The notes below the pieces were generated by a model that was given only the letters and a program-made list of their open reading frames with translations, was not told the origin of the DNA and searched no databases. From Sarcophilus harrisii (taxonomy: Eukaryota; Chordata; Mammalia; Dasyuromorphia; Dasyuridae): a DNA stretch of 64,000 nucleotides. How positions within the stretch are numbered: position 1 is the stretch's first letter; each line of letters opens with the position of its first letter. Positions 34,185-44,219 of the stretch are shown piece by piece. Both the position numbers and the translations under genes were made by a program. The stretch is from positions 28,043,564 through 28,107,563 of the forward strand of contig NC_045430.1 of assembly GCF_902635505.1 (NCBI RefSeq). The letters are read 5' to 3'.

Positions 34185-34272
34185 AGTTCAACAAGCATTT
34201 CTCAAACACTTCCTCCTATGTGCTTGGTGTTTTGGGAAAGTCTTAACCCTCAAGTAATTTCCATTCTTTATC
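34185..34272 (-). mobile_element. L2 LINE 3' end fragment
   Basis: TTCAACAAGCATTTCTCAAA, CCTATGTGCTTGGTGTTTTG and AACCCTCAAGTAATTTCCAT. Confidence 0.65.
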
Positions 34273-34313
34273 TATTTGTCTATCATCTTTCTGCTTGATT
34301 ATCTATCTTGCAT
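34266..34313 (+). repeat. 48-bp local repeat, copy 1
   Basis: CTTTATCTATTTGTCTATCA through GATTATCTATCTTGCAT recurs at 35057-35104 with two mismatches. Confidence 0.9.
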
Positions 34314-34804
34314 TCTTATATTATATTTCAGAGTGCACATACTGGATAAACTTTAAGGGGAAAGGGATCTCCCCAGATTTGTGCATGTCTAAGAAGTATT
34401 CCACATTAATGGCTCTCCATCTAATGGACATTCTCTGTGGGTGAAGTACATTTATGTATGGACCCAGAGTGCCAGGAGCTATTCTGATAATGAGCACACC
34501 TTTCACATGTGTGTGAAAAGCCATTTAATGACTTGACATGTATTCCTTTAGTGTAAAATAAAAGTTTCCTATTTATTTTAAGGAGAGTGGTAGCGCTGTG
34601 ATACTCTGGTGAGGAGATGCAATATAATAGGATTCTGGAAGACTTGGTGAGAAGTATAGAAAAATGAATTAATGAGGAATCAGCAAAATGTAGGTATAGA
34701 GAGACGAATTTATCAGGGAGCCAAAAGGTCAGTCAACAGCAGTATAATATCTAGCAACTAAAATAGCTGGAACATTTCAGATTTATGTATAACCATATTA
34801 ACCA

Positions 34805-34922
34805 ACTAGGCAATCAACAAGCATTTATTAAGCAACATTTATGTGTCAGTCACTGTGCTAGGTAATGGAGATAAGAAGACAAAAATTAATCAGTCCTTGC
34901 CCTCAAAAAATTTCGTCTAAAG
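34805..34922 (-). mobile_element. L2 LINE 3' end fragment
   Basis: AATCAACAAGCATTTATTAA, GTCAGTCACTGTGCTAGGTA and AGTCCTTGCCCTCAAAAAAT. Confidence 0.78.
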
Positions 34923-34924
34923 CA

Positions 34925-35056
34925 GGATTTCATAAAAAATTTTTGTCTCATGTGCTATTTTCAGCAATCTGATGTACCTTCTCAAAAGAATATTCTTAAA
35001 TAGATAAAACAAAATACATACTTTGACAAAAGAAACCAAATTCAATAAATATAGAT
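34925..35056 (+). mobile_element. hAT-Charlie-like non-autonomous DNA transposon fragment
   Basis: CAATCTGATGTACCTTCTCA, AAATAGATAAAACAAAATAC and AAAAGAAACCAAATTCAATA match the same internal stretch as the 350-1087 copy. Confidence 0.48.
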
Positions 35057-35104
35057 CTTTATCTATTTGTCTATCATCTTTCTGCCTGATTATCTATCTA
35101 GCAT
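35057..35104 (+). repeat. 48-bp local repeat, copy 2
   Basis: This is the same sequence as 34266-34313 apart from C for T and A for T. It is followed by further TCTA-like units to about 35150. Confidence 0.9.
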
Positions 35105-35663
35105 CAATCTGCTCTCTACCTGTCTTTCTATCATCTTTCTGTCCATTCACACACATTCATGGACACTCAGAACTCTGGGTGGAACCAATGATACTAGATG
35201 TTCACTAATGTCCCACGTGGATACCTCACTACTGTGTGTGAGTTAACCTAAATTTCCTAATGCTAGGACAGTTGAGTTCAAGATCTGAACATTTTCCAAG
35301 TTGCAATGTCTTTGAGTTCAGGCTGTATGTGTTCAGTAGGAGGAACAGCTAGCCATGTTCTGAGAGGTTCATCAATAAGGTGGCAAAAATGGGGAATTCT
35401 TTGATCACAGCAATTGTTGAATATTATTTACTAAATCACAGGTGTGTTACAATCAGGGTTAGTGAGTAGAGGGCCCACACTGATGAAACCATTTGCCTCA
35501 AGGACTTTCATCATTTTGTTCATGATATATCTTTTTATATAGAACTTTCATCTTTCATATAGAATAAATTATTGATTGTCTAAGTATGGTTTAAATATAT
35601 CATGGAAGTTGTTCATTTCATCCCGACTTTCCTCCTTTTTTTGGCTTATACATTTCATAATAA

Positions 35664-36047
35664 AGGAAGAAAAGAAGAAGAGTGGGAGAAAGAAACAAAG
35701 GGAGGAGGGAAGAAGGGAGAGAAGGAGAAAGGAGGGGAGAAAAATGAAAGGAGGAATCCAGAAAGGAAGGAAAGAAAAGAAGAAAGGAGAAAGAGAAGAA
35801 GAAAGGGAGGGAGGGAATGGAAGGAAGGAAAAAGAAAGGAGGAAAAAAGAAGGGAAGGGGAAATGAAGAATGGAAAGAAGGGAGGAAACAAGGAAGGAAA
35901 GAGGAAGAAATGAAAAAAGGAGGGAGAGAAGGAGAGAGAAAGGGAAGGAAGGATAAAGGGAGGCAGGGAGGGAGGGAAAGAATGAGAAAGAGAGGGAGAA
36001 AGGGACGAAGGAAGGAAGAGAAGAAGGAAGGGAGGAAGGGAGGAACC
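35664..36047 (+). repeat. About 380-bp homopurine (GGAA/GAAA)n tract
   Basis: The plus strand is almost pure G/A with only scattered pyrimidines. All four long open frames across it (up to 135 codons) are artefacts of the composition. Long purine-pyrimidine tracts can adopt triplex DNA and stall replication. Confidence 0.95.
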
Positions 36048-36066
36048 CATCAACCCATCCAAACCT

Positions 36067-36094
36067 ATTATTATTATTATTATTATTATTATTA
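36067..36094. repeat. (ATT)n trinucleotide repeat
   Basis: Nine ATT units. It follows the purine tract by 20 bp and leads into a MIR copy, whose tail is commonly ATT-rich. Confidence 0.93.
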
Positions 36095-36228
36095 AGTCAC
36101 CATGCTAAGAAGTTTACAAATATAAATTCATTTAATCTCAAACAACCCTGGAAGATAGATACTATTATTTCCATTTTACCTGAAACAAACAGAAATTAAG
36201 TTACTTATTCAAAGTTACATAGCCCAGG
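36095..36228 (-). repeat. MIR/THER1 SINE
   Basis: GCTAAGAAGTTTACAAATAT, TTCATTTAATCTCAAACAAC and AGTTACTTATTCAAAGTTAC. Confidence 0.68.
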
Positions 36229-36494
36229 AAAACAAAAACACAATATTATCATTAATGAATTCAATTAGGAAAGTAAACTTGTTACTATTGTCCATGCTCA
36301 AAAAAATTATATGCCATATTATAAAGTCACACATCAATTATCAGCACTAAATAATCTGCAAGTAAAAAATCTACTGTCTTTGAGATATGTGTGAATCTGA
36401 TATTGCTGGAGAATAGTTGTCCAGGGAAGAGTCGTATTCCTGATTATATTTGTGAAAGGTTAAAAACATAAGAATGTCAAGAGCACTATTATTA

Positions 36495-36707
36495 TGAGAA
36501 AACTCAGGTTGCAGCCCTGGTTCTAATATTTACTAGTGGCACAGCTCATTTCAAGTTCCTGTATCTCTGATCCTCAGTTTCTCCAACTATAAAATCGGGA
36601 CAGCAGGTAATTTTTCTACTACCTTGCCTCCCAGAGTGGGTATGAAGCAAGGATAATATCTTCCATAAAAACTAGAAAAATATAAGCTACCAATGTTATT
36701 ATTCCCC
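36495..36707 (+). repeat. MIR/THER1 SINE
   Basis: TTGCAGCCCTGGTTCTAATA, GATCCTCAGTTTCTCCAACT and ATATAAGCTACCAATGTTAT are in MIR order. Confidence 0.65.
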
Positions 36708-36752
36708 CCATAAAAACTAGAAAAATATAAGCTATCAATGTTATTGTTCCCT
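36663..36752 (+). repeat. 45-bp tandem duplication
   Basis: Unit 1 (36663-36707) and unit 2 (36708-36752) start CCATAAAAACTAGAAAAATA and differ at only two positions. The duplicated unit is the 3' end of the preceding MIR, including its ATT-rich tail. Confidence 0.95.
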
Positions 36753-36884
36753 TTTTGTGCTGAGGTGTCTTAAATTGTAGCAGAAATAAAAGAGATATTC
36801 ATTTACAATTGTTATTATATGAAATTACTAGAGTCCCTTTTCTTTTTCTTAATCCATTTCCATTCCATTCAGCTGGCATTGTTA

Positions 36885-37000
36885 GCTAGCAGATAGAGAA
36901 TTAACTTTAGAATTAGGTAGAACTAGGTTCAGGTCCCATCTCAGCCCCATCTTCTATATCCTGGTTGTGAGCTTCTGGGAAAATTAACTCTTAGTACTCC
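36885..37000 (+). repeat. MIR-like SINE head
   Basis: GCAGATAGAGAATTAACTTT, AACTAGGTTCAGGTCCCATC and TGGTTGTGAGCTTCTGGGAA. It stops abruptly at the purine block. Confidence 0.5.
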
Positions 37001-37001
37001 C

Positions 37002-37080
37002 AGAAAGGGAGGAAGGGAATGGAAGGAAGAAAAAAGAGAGGGAGGGGGAAATGAAGAATGGAAAGAAGGGAGGAAAAAGA
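37002..37080 (+). repeat. Detached copy of part of the homopurine tract
   Basis: AAATGAAGAATGGAAAGAAG and GGGAATGGAAGGAAG are shared with 35800-35889, including a 32-bp perfect run, with about 14 bp missing in the middle. The block ends sharply on both sides. Confidence 0.88.
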
Positions 37081-37189
37081 CTCTAAGTTTCAGAGAAAAT
37101 GGCTATACTACAATTGGTGGAAAGTGTTTCCCCATTAGAAGTCCATCCATTTTGGGGGATGGGAGGAAATCCACACTCTTGAGGTAAAT

Positions 37190-37510
37190 TAAGGAGACAC
37201 AGTGGTACTGTAAAAGGTGCTGAGCCTAGGGTCACAGGAATCCAAGTGAATCTCAATACTGCCTTAGTGCCTTCAAACAAGTCATTTATCTTAACCTAAG
37301 TTTCTTTATCTGTAAAAGGTCCCTTTCAGATCTATTCTTATGAACCCTACAATCCTCATGGGGGAAGCAGTGTTGCACAGAAGAGAGAAGGTTAGTCTCT
37401 GGGTTAAGAAGGTCTGGCTTGAAATCCTGTCTCTTATTTCAAACTCACTGCATGATTCTGAGTAAATCACCTAACCTCTCAGGTGCCTCTTAAGACCTAG
37501 AAGTCATAGA
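37190..37510 (+). repeat. Two MIR-related SINEs, the first with L3-type tail
   Basis: Copy 1 (37190-37350): AACAAGTCATTTATCTTAAC, TTCTTTATCTGTAAAAGGTC. Copy 2 (37365-37510): GAAGCAGTGTTGCACAGAAG, GATTCTGAGTAAATCACCTA. Confidence 0.6.
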
Positions 37511-38484
37511 ACAGTCACCCATGTACACTAGTAGAGACAGTTTCCCAATAGTTCCCTCAGACTGATGAAATCAGAGGTCTAGATCCATCACAAAGCAAGC
37601 CAACCCAGCTCAGATTCAGTCCATTTCTCTCAGTGATGGTCAAACTGACTGTGAGCTCCATACAAGCTCCAATACTTCCACAGGCAAAGACTTTTATCCA
37701 CAGGCTTTTAGCTAAGTAACAATCTCTGCTTAAATTCCAACCATTTGGTCTCCAAGAAATAATGAAACAAAACACACATTCAGATAGACATATGTACCTT
37801 GTTGTGTTTGTGCAAGTGTTGTAATGTAATGGGTGTATAATTCCCTGAAAGCCTGGTTGTTATATCCATCTGCTCTTATTTCCCCAGCACTCAAATGTAC
37901 AACCAGGATACAAAACCTAAAAGCTAAAAACAAAATTTAAATACACCCAAACACATGAGGAACGCTTCCAGAACCCTGCTGCCAATGCCAAAGTCTACTT
38001 ACTTTGTTGACTTCTCAGTCAGAGTTTCAAGAGGACGAGATTTTTATTCCCAGCATCAGAAGGCACCAGATATTCCACAACGGACCTCATTAACGAAGCT
38101 TAAGGGGTTCTTGAGAAGCTTAAGACAAAGAAAAAAATCCAGTTTGGATTGGAGGGGCATGAGAACACTGAAAAAGTCAAAATGCATGACTATCATTTAG
38201 GCAGATGGAAATAACACGTCTTTAATTAAGCTGCAGACCTAACGAAGCAGAGACCAGAGATGGGTTTTGTTTTTGTCCTGATCGGTTACATCACTCTTTG
38301 CCCTGGAGTTCCAGTTTTGCCCTTAACCTCTTTAAAGAACCTTCATGTCAGTGGTTGTTAAATCATTTACAGACTCCCATTAGCATGCTATAAGTCCACA
38401 TTTGGTGAATGAAGAAAGTAACTTCTGCTGATTCAGGATGTCCTCCTGAAAATACTGCTGCACTTCTTATCACCTCCCCAGTCT

Positions 38485-38640
38485 TGTGGAACAGTGCAAA
38501 ATGCACAGGATTTAGAATTAGGAAACATATGAGTTTGAATTCAGGCTCTGATACAGCCACAAGATTTCGGTCAAGTGACATCTTAATTACACTTCATTTT
38601 CCTCAGTTATAAAATGTAGGTTTGGAAAGGATCATTAAAC
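38485..38640 (+). repeat. MIR-like SINE
   Basis: GAATTAGGAAACATATGAGT, TGAATTCAGGCTCTGATACA and TCCTCAGTTATAAAATGTAG. Confidence 0.62.
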
Positions 38641-38667
38641 TGACTGTGGTATACAAAAATAATGGAA

Positions 38668-38905
38668 TATTGTTGTTGAAATCATTTCAGTCATATTCTT
38701 CACAATTCTATTTGGAGTTTTCTTAGCAGAGATTAGAGAGTGGTTTGTCATTTTCTTCTTTAACATATTTTACAGATGAGTAAACTGAGGTAAATGGGGT
38801 AAATGATTTGTTTAGGGTCATACAGCTAGGATGTGCCTGAGGTTGGATTTGAATTCAGGAAGATGAATCTTTCTGACTCCAGACTTAGTACTGTGTGTAC
38901 CAACC
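38668..38905 (-). repeat. MAR1/WALLSI-type CORE-SINE
   Basis: TTGTTGTTGAAATCATTTCA, GGAGTTTTCTTAGCAGAGAT, GATGAGTAAACTGAGGTAAA and GATTTGAATTCAGGAAGATG. Confidence 0.85.
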
Positions 38906-38919
38906 CACTGATGCTAATG

Positions 38920-39365
38920 GAACATTATTGAACCTTAAGAAATGAAATGCATGAGAAACTCAGAGAAGCATTGAAATACTTGTGTGAACTGATGCAGAAG
39001 GAATGGGAAAAAAAACAGGAAAATGCACTCCATGAATGATCAATTTAAGTGAAAAGAATAAAAAGATAAAAACTAATTAGTATGTAATTATAATGACCAA
39101 TCTTTGCCCTGGAGAAGAGAGAAGGAAATTATTCTCCCTTCATTCTTTGAAAAAGTGGATGATTATAGGTGTAGAATGTTGCAAATGCTACATATATCAG
39201 AAATGACTGATGTGTGGACTGGCTTTAGAAAAAAGTTTTCCCCTACCCTCAGCCTTCTCTTTTTTTAAGGGAAGGCCCATTGGGAAATGGGAAGGAAGGG
39301 GAATGTGTAACAAATAACTGATATAAAAGCAAAAGAAATTAGTAATATTTTTAAAAATGAAATGA
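38920..39365 (+). mobile_element. L1 LINE 3' UTR
   Basis: GGAACATTATTGAACCTTAA, TGTGTGAACTGATGCAGAAG and ATTGGGAAATGGGAAGGAAG match the marsupial L1 3' UTR in order; no ORF2 remains. Confidence 0.68.
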
Positions 39366-39544
39366 GGCAAATGAAAATATAGGGGTTAGATTCAATGGAC
39401 TAGATCTTCATAGGTCTCATTAAGTATGAATTCTGAATTCCTTCAACTTGACATATATGATATAGACCACAAAATCTTGCACTAGTTTAAATGATGCCAA
39501 TATTTTTTAATTTTCCTCTAGTTCTTTTGTGTATGAGTGTATGT

Positions 39545-39648
39545 GTCCTCATTCTCTATTAGATTTAAGCTCCTTCAGTGTGGGACCATATGTTGTCTCT
39601 TTTTAGGATATCCCACAATGCCTGGAACCAGTCAGGTCAATAGATGTA
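39545..39648 (+). mobile_element. L2 LINE 3' end fragment
   Basis: TTAAGCTCCTTCAGTGTGGG, CCCACAATGCCTGGAACCAG. Confidence 0.65.
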
Positions 39649-39939
39649 CTTTTTTTTTCCAACAGTTAGAATGTTTCTCCTAAAATTCAGATTTGCTGAA
39701 ATAACAGTACATCAAGCTAAGATGGTGCTTTTTATTTATTTGTGGGAAAAACAACAAAGGGATATTATGATTTGTCCTTCTTTCCTGTCAACCATCAATC
39801 CATCTCATTCAGACAGCTGCATTGATTTGACCCAATCCTGTGGACTCAGCCTTATCCCACACTCTAAGGTCAATTTCTGGCACTAGACAAAGGGATAAGA
39901 GGATTGGCATTACAATAGCTAATGGCACAGCATCAAATC

Positions 39940-40590
39940 TGTCTTCCATTACAGCTGGTTCCACTCTGACCTTGGCATCATTGGCTCACTGGCTAGACTC
40001 TTTGCTTTATATCACCAGTTTCCCTTTATATCACCAGTTTCCCATGTGCCCTAGTGCCCAGCAGTTGAGTTTCTTGCCAGGTCCTTCAGTCTCCTGCCAT
40101 TTCATTCTTACCTCTCTAGCATCTTGACTGCTCCCTCTCTTCAATTTTTTCTCTTAGAATCTCAAGTTTTCTTCAAAACTAAGCTCAGTGACACCTTTTT
40201 TATGAGGTCTTTTCAGATCTTCCACCCTCCCACAGAGTTAATGCTATTTGCCGAGAGATGACTTTTTATTTATTCTTTATATATTTGGTTTAGAAGACAG
40301 CATGGCATTATGGGTATAGAACTTCCAAGTCGAAAAGACCTTGGTTCAATTTCTACTTCTGGTAAATGTTGTCTGTGGGCAAGTCACAGCCATTCAGTGC
40401 CATGAGACAAGTCTAAGACTATAAATTAGCAAAAAGGTGCCAACCTCCATTTGTAGAGGAATTTTTCTTGTTTGATTGTAAGCTCTTTCAGGGCAGGAAC
40501 TATTTTTTGCCCTTTTGTTTCCCTGGTGCTTAGTTCAGCACTTAGTATATAGCAGGTGTTTAATAAATACTTATTGATTGATTGGAAGTT
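39940..40590 (+). mobile_element. L2 LINE 3' region, split by a SINE
   Basis: ATGAGGTCTTTTCAGATCTT on the left and TGTAAGCTCTTTCAGGGCAG through TTTAATAAATACTTATTGAT on the right are one L2. The gap at about 40288-40465 holds a SINE. A 19-bp tandem duplication (TTTATATCACCAGTTTCCC twice, about 40007-40044) lies in the left part. Confidence 0.75.
40288..40467 (+). repeat. Marsupial SINE (GACAGCATGGCATTATGGG type), nested
   Basis: GAAGACAGCATGGCATTATG, TCTGTGGGCAAGTCACAGCC, CTAAGACTATAAATTAGCAA and AAGGTGCCAACCTCCATTTG. Confidence 0.68.
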
Positions 40591-40979
40591 CAACCTAGGA
40601 AGAAAATAACAAGTATAGTCCTTATCTATGTCCTTATATTTTCTACATACTGTGCTAATAGAAAGTCATCTGTGTACGTCTAGTTCCTTACTCATCCAAA
40701 GAATAATTTGTTTGAAAGTGACTACCTCAAAAATGCCTTACAATTCACGCACTGATCCCTGACTTTCCCATTAGGTATCAATCACCAAGAACTAGACATT
40801 TTCCCAGCAGCCACATGTAAGCTACCCTCTCTTTTCATCTCTTTCTCATGAATCCATCTTCAAATCAACAGAATCTCTGCTATTAAGCAAGGCAGGATGA
40901 TCTACTAGCATCTAGCTCCACTGATTCAGATCTTTATTATTCTCCTTGTCTCTTTATGCCAGTCCCATGCCTCTGGTTT

Positions 40980-41330
40980 CCCTAGTCTACTCTTCCCTCT
41001 CCCTACCTTAACCACTTGTTCTCTTATTTACAAACTGACTTTCATATGAGGCTTGTACCTTCTCCCCAGAAATGACTTTGCCTATATTTTGTATATTCTT
41101 AGATGCACATGAGAAAGTTCTCGAAGGTAGCATTGCTTTGTTATGTCTTGGTATCCTTAGAACCTAAGACACTGCCTGGAATAAAGTAGGTGCTTAATAA
41201 ATGGGGTTTTTTTGGACTGAATTAAAAATAAGCAAGAGTTTGTATTTTGTAATTCACATCCCCAGTACTTAACAGAGTGCCTAGTGAACAGAAACAGCTC
41301 AATAAATCATTGTTGAATCAATTAAATAAT
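40980..41330 (+). mobile_element. Two L2 3' ends in tandem
   Basis: The first ends GGAATAAAGTAGGTGCTTAA then TAAATGG near 41205. The second (41240-41330) has ACATCCCCAGTACTTAACAG and ends CTCAATAAATCATTGTTGAA. Confidence 0.72.
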
Positions 41331-41867
41331 AATATTTAAAGTTTAAGCAAAGACTTTCTATTTCATTTTTTTGCCAATAGCTAGTAATTTTATATCTATA
41401 TCATATTCATACAAAATTTAAAATCCTCCAAATTTGAATTATTTGGAATTTGAAAAGATGTTAAAATGAAACTTCCTTGGGATATATTGGGTGTTTCATG
41501 CCATAAAAATATAGTCATACCAGGAGATCTATAATGTAACATTTCTTTAGTATGCCTTTGGGTTTTGGGTTCAGCAATTTTTTTTTTTACTATAACTTTC
41601 ATTATGTAATATAAGACTATTGTGATTCTCTCAAGGTCTTATTCAAATGCTTTCTATAATTTCTCATATTTTTAGTAAAAAAAAATCTACAATTTTCTCC
41701 TCATGCCTCAGATTAGTCATCGTATTTGTACACATCAGGAACAATAGTAACTGCTATTTATGTTAAATGTCTTTCAAAGCACTTTACATACATATTCTCA
41801 ATTGGATCTCCCAGTGTACAGTAGTAGTTACTACAGATTTATACTCTCTTTTATATCTTGGTTGGCA

Positions 41868-41966
41868 AGAAATGACTGTTTGTTACATAATGATGGACCC
41901 CTCTGGTATTAACCCAGAACACACACCAACAAAGGACTTGGGTGAAATGATTTATTTGTGCCTTTA
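41868..41966 (+). repeat. 100-bp dispersed local repeat, copy 1
   Basis: Shares about four-fifths of its bases with 43103-43202 (AATGATGGACCC, GGTATTA, GGTGAAATGATTTAT). Both copies are open in the same plus frame and read M-M-D-P-x-G-I-x-P-E-H, but the changes are not mainly synonymous. I do not recognise the family. Confidence 0.75.
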
Positions 41967-42014
41967 AGTAGTACATTTAGATAAACTGTCTCCAAGAGGT
42001 TGTTATCTTACTTA

Positions 42015-42258
42015 TAGAAAGATAGGGGAGAAAATGGATAAAACACTAGACTTGAAATCAGGTAGAATTGGGTTAAAAATCTACCTCAAACACTTACTAG
42101 CTATGTGACCCTGAGCAAGTCATTTATCCTGTTTGCATAAGTTTCTTTAACTGCAAAGTGAGAAAAATAATAACCCCTACCTCCCAGTTTTATTGTGAGG
42201 ATCAAATGAGATAATAATTATAAGGTGCTTAATAAATGCTCGTTTCCTTACTTCCTTT
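42015..42258 (+). repeat. MIR/THER1 SINE, full length
   Basis: AAAATGGATAAAACACTAGA, CACTTACTAGCTATGTGACC, TATTGTGAGGATCAAATGAG and GGTGCTTAATAAATGC. Confidence 0.85.
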
Positions 42259-42834
42259 TGCTCATAGTAAAGGTCAAGAGTGGGATCCAATCTATCTAGA
42301 ATATTGGTAGTAGTTGGAAATCATCAAATTACATTTCTCTGAAGTATTCTATGAATAACATGGTTTTAATTAACAGGACTTAGGCCAAATTATATATTTA
42401 TTTGAAGATCCGAAAACCTTCTGTAAATGGTGATATACCTTCAATAACTGTTGAGAATTCATTTCTGTTCTTAGAAATTAACTAACCTAGCTGCTAAAAA
42501 GGTTCAAGTATTTTAAGGCAAATGCCTTAAAATATTATCTGTAGATCTTGGAGTAGAGGATGGGGAGGGGGTTCCTAACTTCCATTTTTCCTTTGTCATA
42601 GTTGACATCTATTAAAATTCATAAAGAAATTCCCCTTAAGATTCCCAAGGCAGGAAAGCTTATGTGTCAGGAAAAGGTTATAGAAAAGGGGGTATGGAGA
42701 GTGGGCAACAATAACAAAAAACTGCTGATATTTAGCGCTCACCAATTAGGGATTCTTTTGCCATTTGGCAAATTCCATGACTAACAAGGCACACAGAAAG
42801 CAACCTCCTGGTAAACATCTGGTTTTCCTTGCTA

Positions 42835-42957
42835 AGAGTGAATATGGTCTTGATTTAACCTCTTTGAGTTTCAGTTTCCCAATCTGTAGAATAAGATAGT
42901 CAAGACTAAATGTCTGCTAAGGACACTTGAAGCTCTAAATCTATACTCTTTTGACAT
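42835..42957 (+). repeat. MIR-related SINE with L3-type tail
   Basis: CAGTTTCCCAATCTGTAGAA and CTTGAAGCTCTAAATCTATA. Confidence 0.65.
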
Positions 42958-43102
42958 TTGGCCAAATGGGTCCATTTTATCTTTCATTAGACAACATTCA
43001 GAGACCTTAAGCTTTGAGTACAAAGAGGTGGTAGGGAAAGCTCTGACATTCAATGGACACTCTATACCACGCCAGCGGCAAAAATCCTTTGCTTGTGTGG
43101 AA

Positions 43103-43202
43103 CAGATGACCTTTTGTTCTGTAATGATGGACCCTTTTGGTATTACCCCAGAACATTCAGCAACAAAGGGCTTAGGTGAAATGATTTATCTGTACCCTTT
43201 AG
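43103..43202 (+). repeat. 100-bp dispersed local repeat, copy 2
   Basis: Partner of the 41868 block. It reads M-M-D-P-F-G-I-T-P-E-H and L-G-E-M-I-Y-L, and ends exactly where a reversed L2 begins. Confidence 0.75.
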
Positions 43203-43203
43203 G

Positions 43204-43345
43204 GAATCAACAAGCTTTTATTGAGTACTTAGAAGGTACTGAGTGCTACCTGTACCTCACTGGTAGGATACAAAGAAGCCAAAAACCTTGATCCTGTTCT
43301 TGATCAGTTCAGATTTTAATGGGAGTGAGACAACAGTGCAAAAAA
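43204..43345 (-). mobile_element. L2 LINE 3' end
   Basis: GAATCAACAAGCTTTTATTG, GGTACTGAGTGCTACCTGTA and AATGGGAGTGAGACAACAGT. Confidence 0.72.
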
Positions 43346-43494
43346 TAAATTTTACGTAAAACATTTGTACAGAGTGTACTGTTGTCTATTGTGGCAATTT
43401 GGAGAAGTTTAAGATAAAGCATTTTCAAAAGGCCTAATGGATGGTAGAGAGGCAAAATGCAACCTTTCTTATAATGGCTTTTTTTTTTTTCTCC

Positions 43495-43702
43495 AGCATG
43501 GTATAGTAGATAGAATGATGGACCTACAGACTGAAAGACCTGGTGAATCCTTCCTCAGATGCTTACTAATAGTGTTACCCTGGGCAAATCAACCATATTC
43601 CCATAGGACCTCAATGAGCTTAAGTTTTTTCTTCTATAAAATGAAAGGGTTGGATCTGATTCCCTCTAAATCTTTTCCAGTTTTAAATCTATAACTATGA
43701 TC
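43495..43702 (+). repeat. MIR-related SINE with L3-type tail
   Basis: CAGCATGGTATAGTAGATAG, GTGTTACCCTGGGCAAATCA and TTCCAGTTTTAAATCTATAA. Confidence 0.72.
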
Positions 43703-43754
43703 TACAGTGCTTTTGTGCAACCTTGTTATTCCTCAGAGCAGTAGAACAGCAGAT

Positions 43755-44195
43755 TTGTAACACTCGGGTATATTTGCCATATATTATTTTTCAGTCATTG
43801 CTTTATATCCATATCATACCCTGGATTCTTAGCTACATGAGAACAACGTCTCTTTCATTCATGTTTGTATTTTCTTCAGAGTCTAAAACAACACTCAAAA
43901 TTGTTTCAATTCAATCATTTCAGCTTTTTGTGACTCCATTTTGGGGTTTTCTTGGGAAAGATATTAGAGTGGTTTAGTGTGTCCTTTTCTAGCTCATTTT
44001 ACAAATGAGAAAACTGAGGCAGGTGGGGTAAAATGACCTCCAAAGATCACACAACTTGTGTCTGAGGTCAGATTTGAACGCATGAGGATAGAATTTGTCT
44101 GACTCGAAGGCCAGAGCTCTATCCACTGTGCCACCTAGCTGCCCTACTCACAAGATAGTCAGTGATTAAGAAATATATACTGAATTTATTTGGAT
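43755..44195 (+). mobile_element. L2 LINE 3' end, split by a MAR1-type SINE
   Basis: GGATTCTTAGCTACATGAGA and TTTTCTTCAGAGTCTAAAAC lie before the gap. After it, CACAAGATAGTCAGTGATTA then AGAAATATATACTG completes the L2 tail. Confidence 0.72.
43895..44147 (-). repeat. MAR1/WALLSI-type CORE-SINE, full length (nested)
   Basis: GACTCCATTTTGGGGTTTTC, TTACAAATGAGAAAACTGAG and the head CTCTATCCACTGTGCCACCT followed by AGCTGCC. It splits an L2, so it is the younger of the two. Confidence 0.9.
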
Positions 44196-44219
44196 TGTTC
44201 ATGAGTTAAATGGTGGCAA

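Noticed and set aside
35576-36095. Four long overlapping frames (92-135 codons) rich in K/E/G/R or S/P/F
   Set aside because: They are produced by the homopurine tract; any frame through almost pure G/A lacks stops.
37980-38020. Minus-strand AAA/GTAAGTAG as a splice donor after a short open frame
   Set aside because: No protein similarity recognised for the frame; a single donor match is expected by chance.
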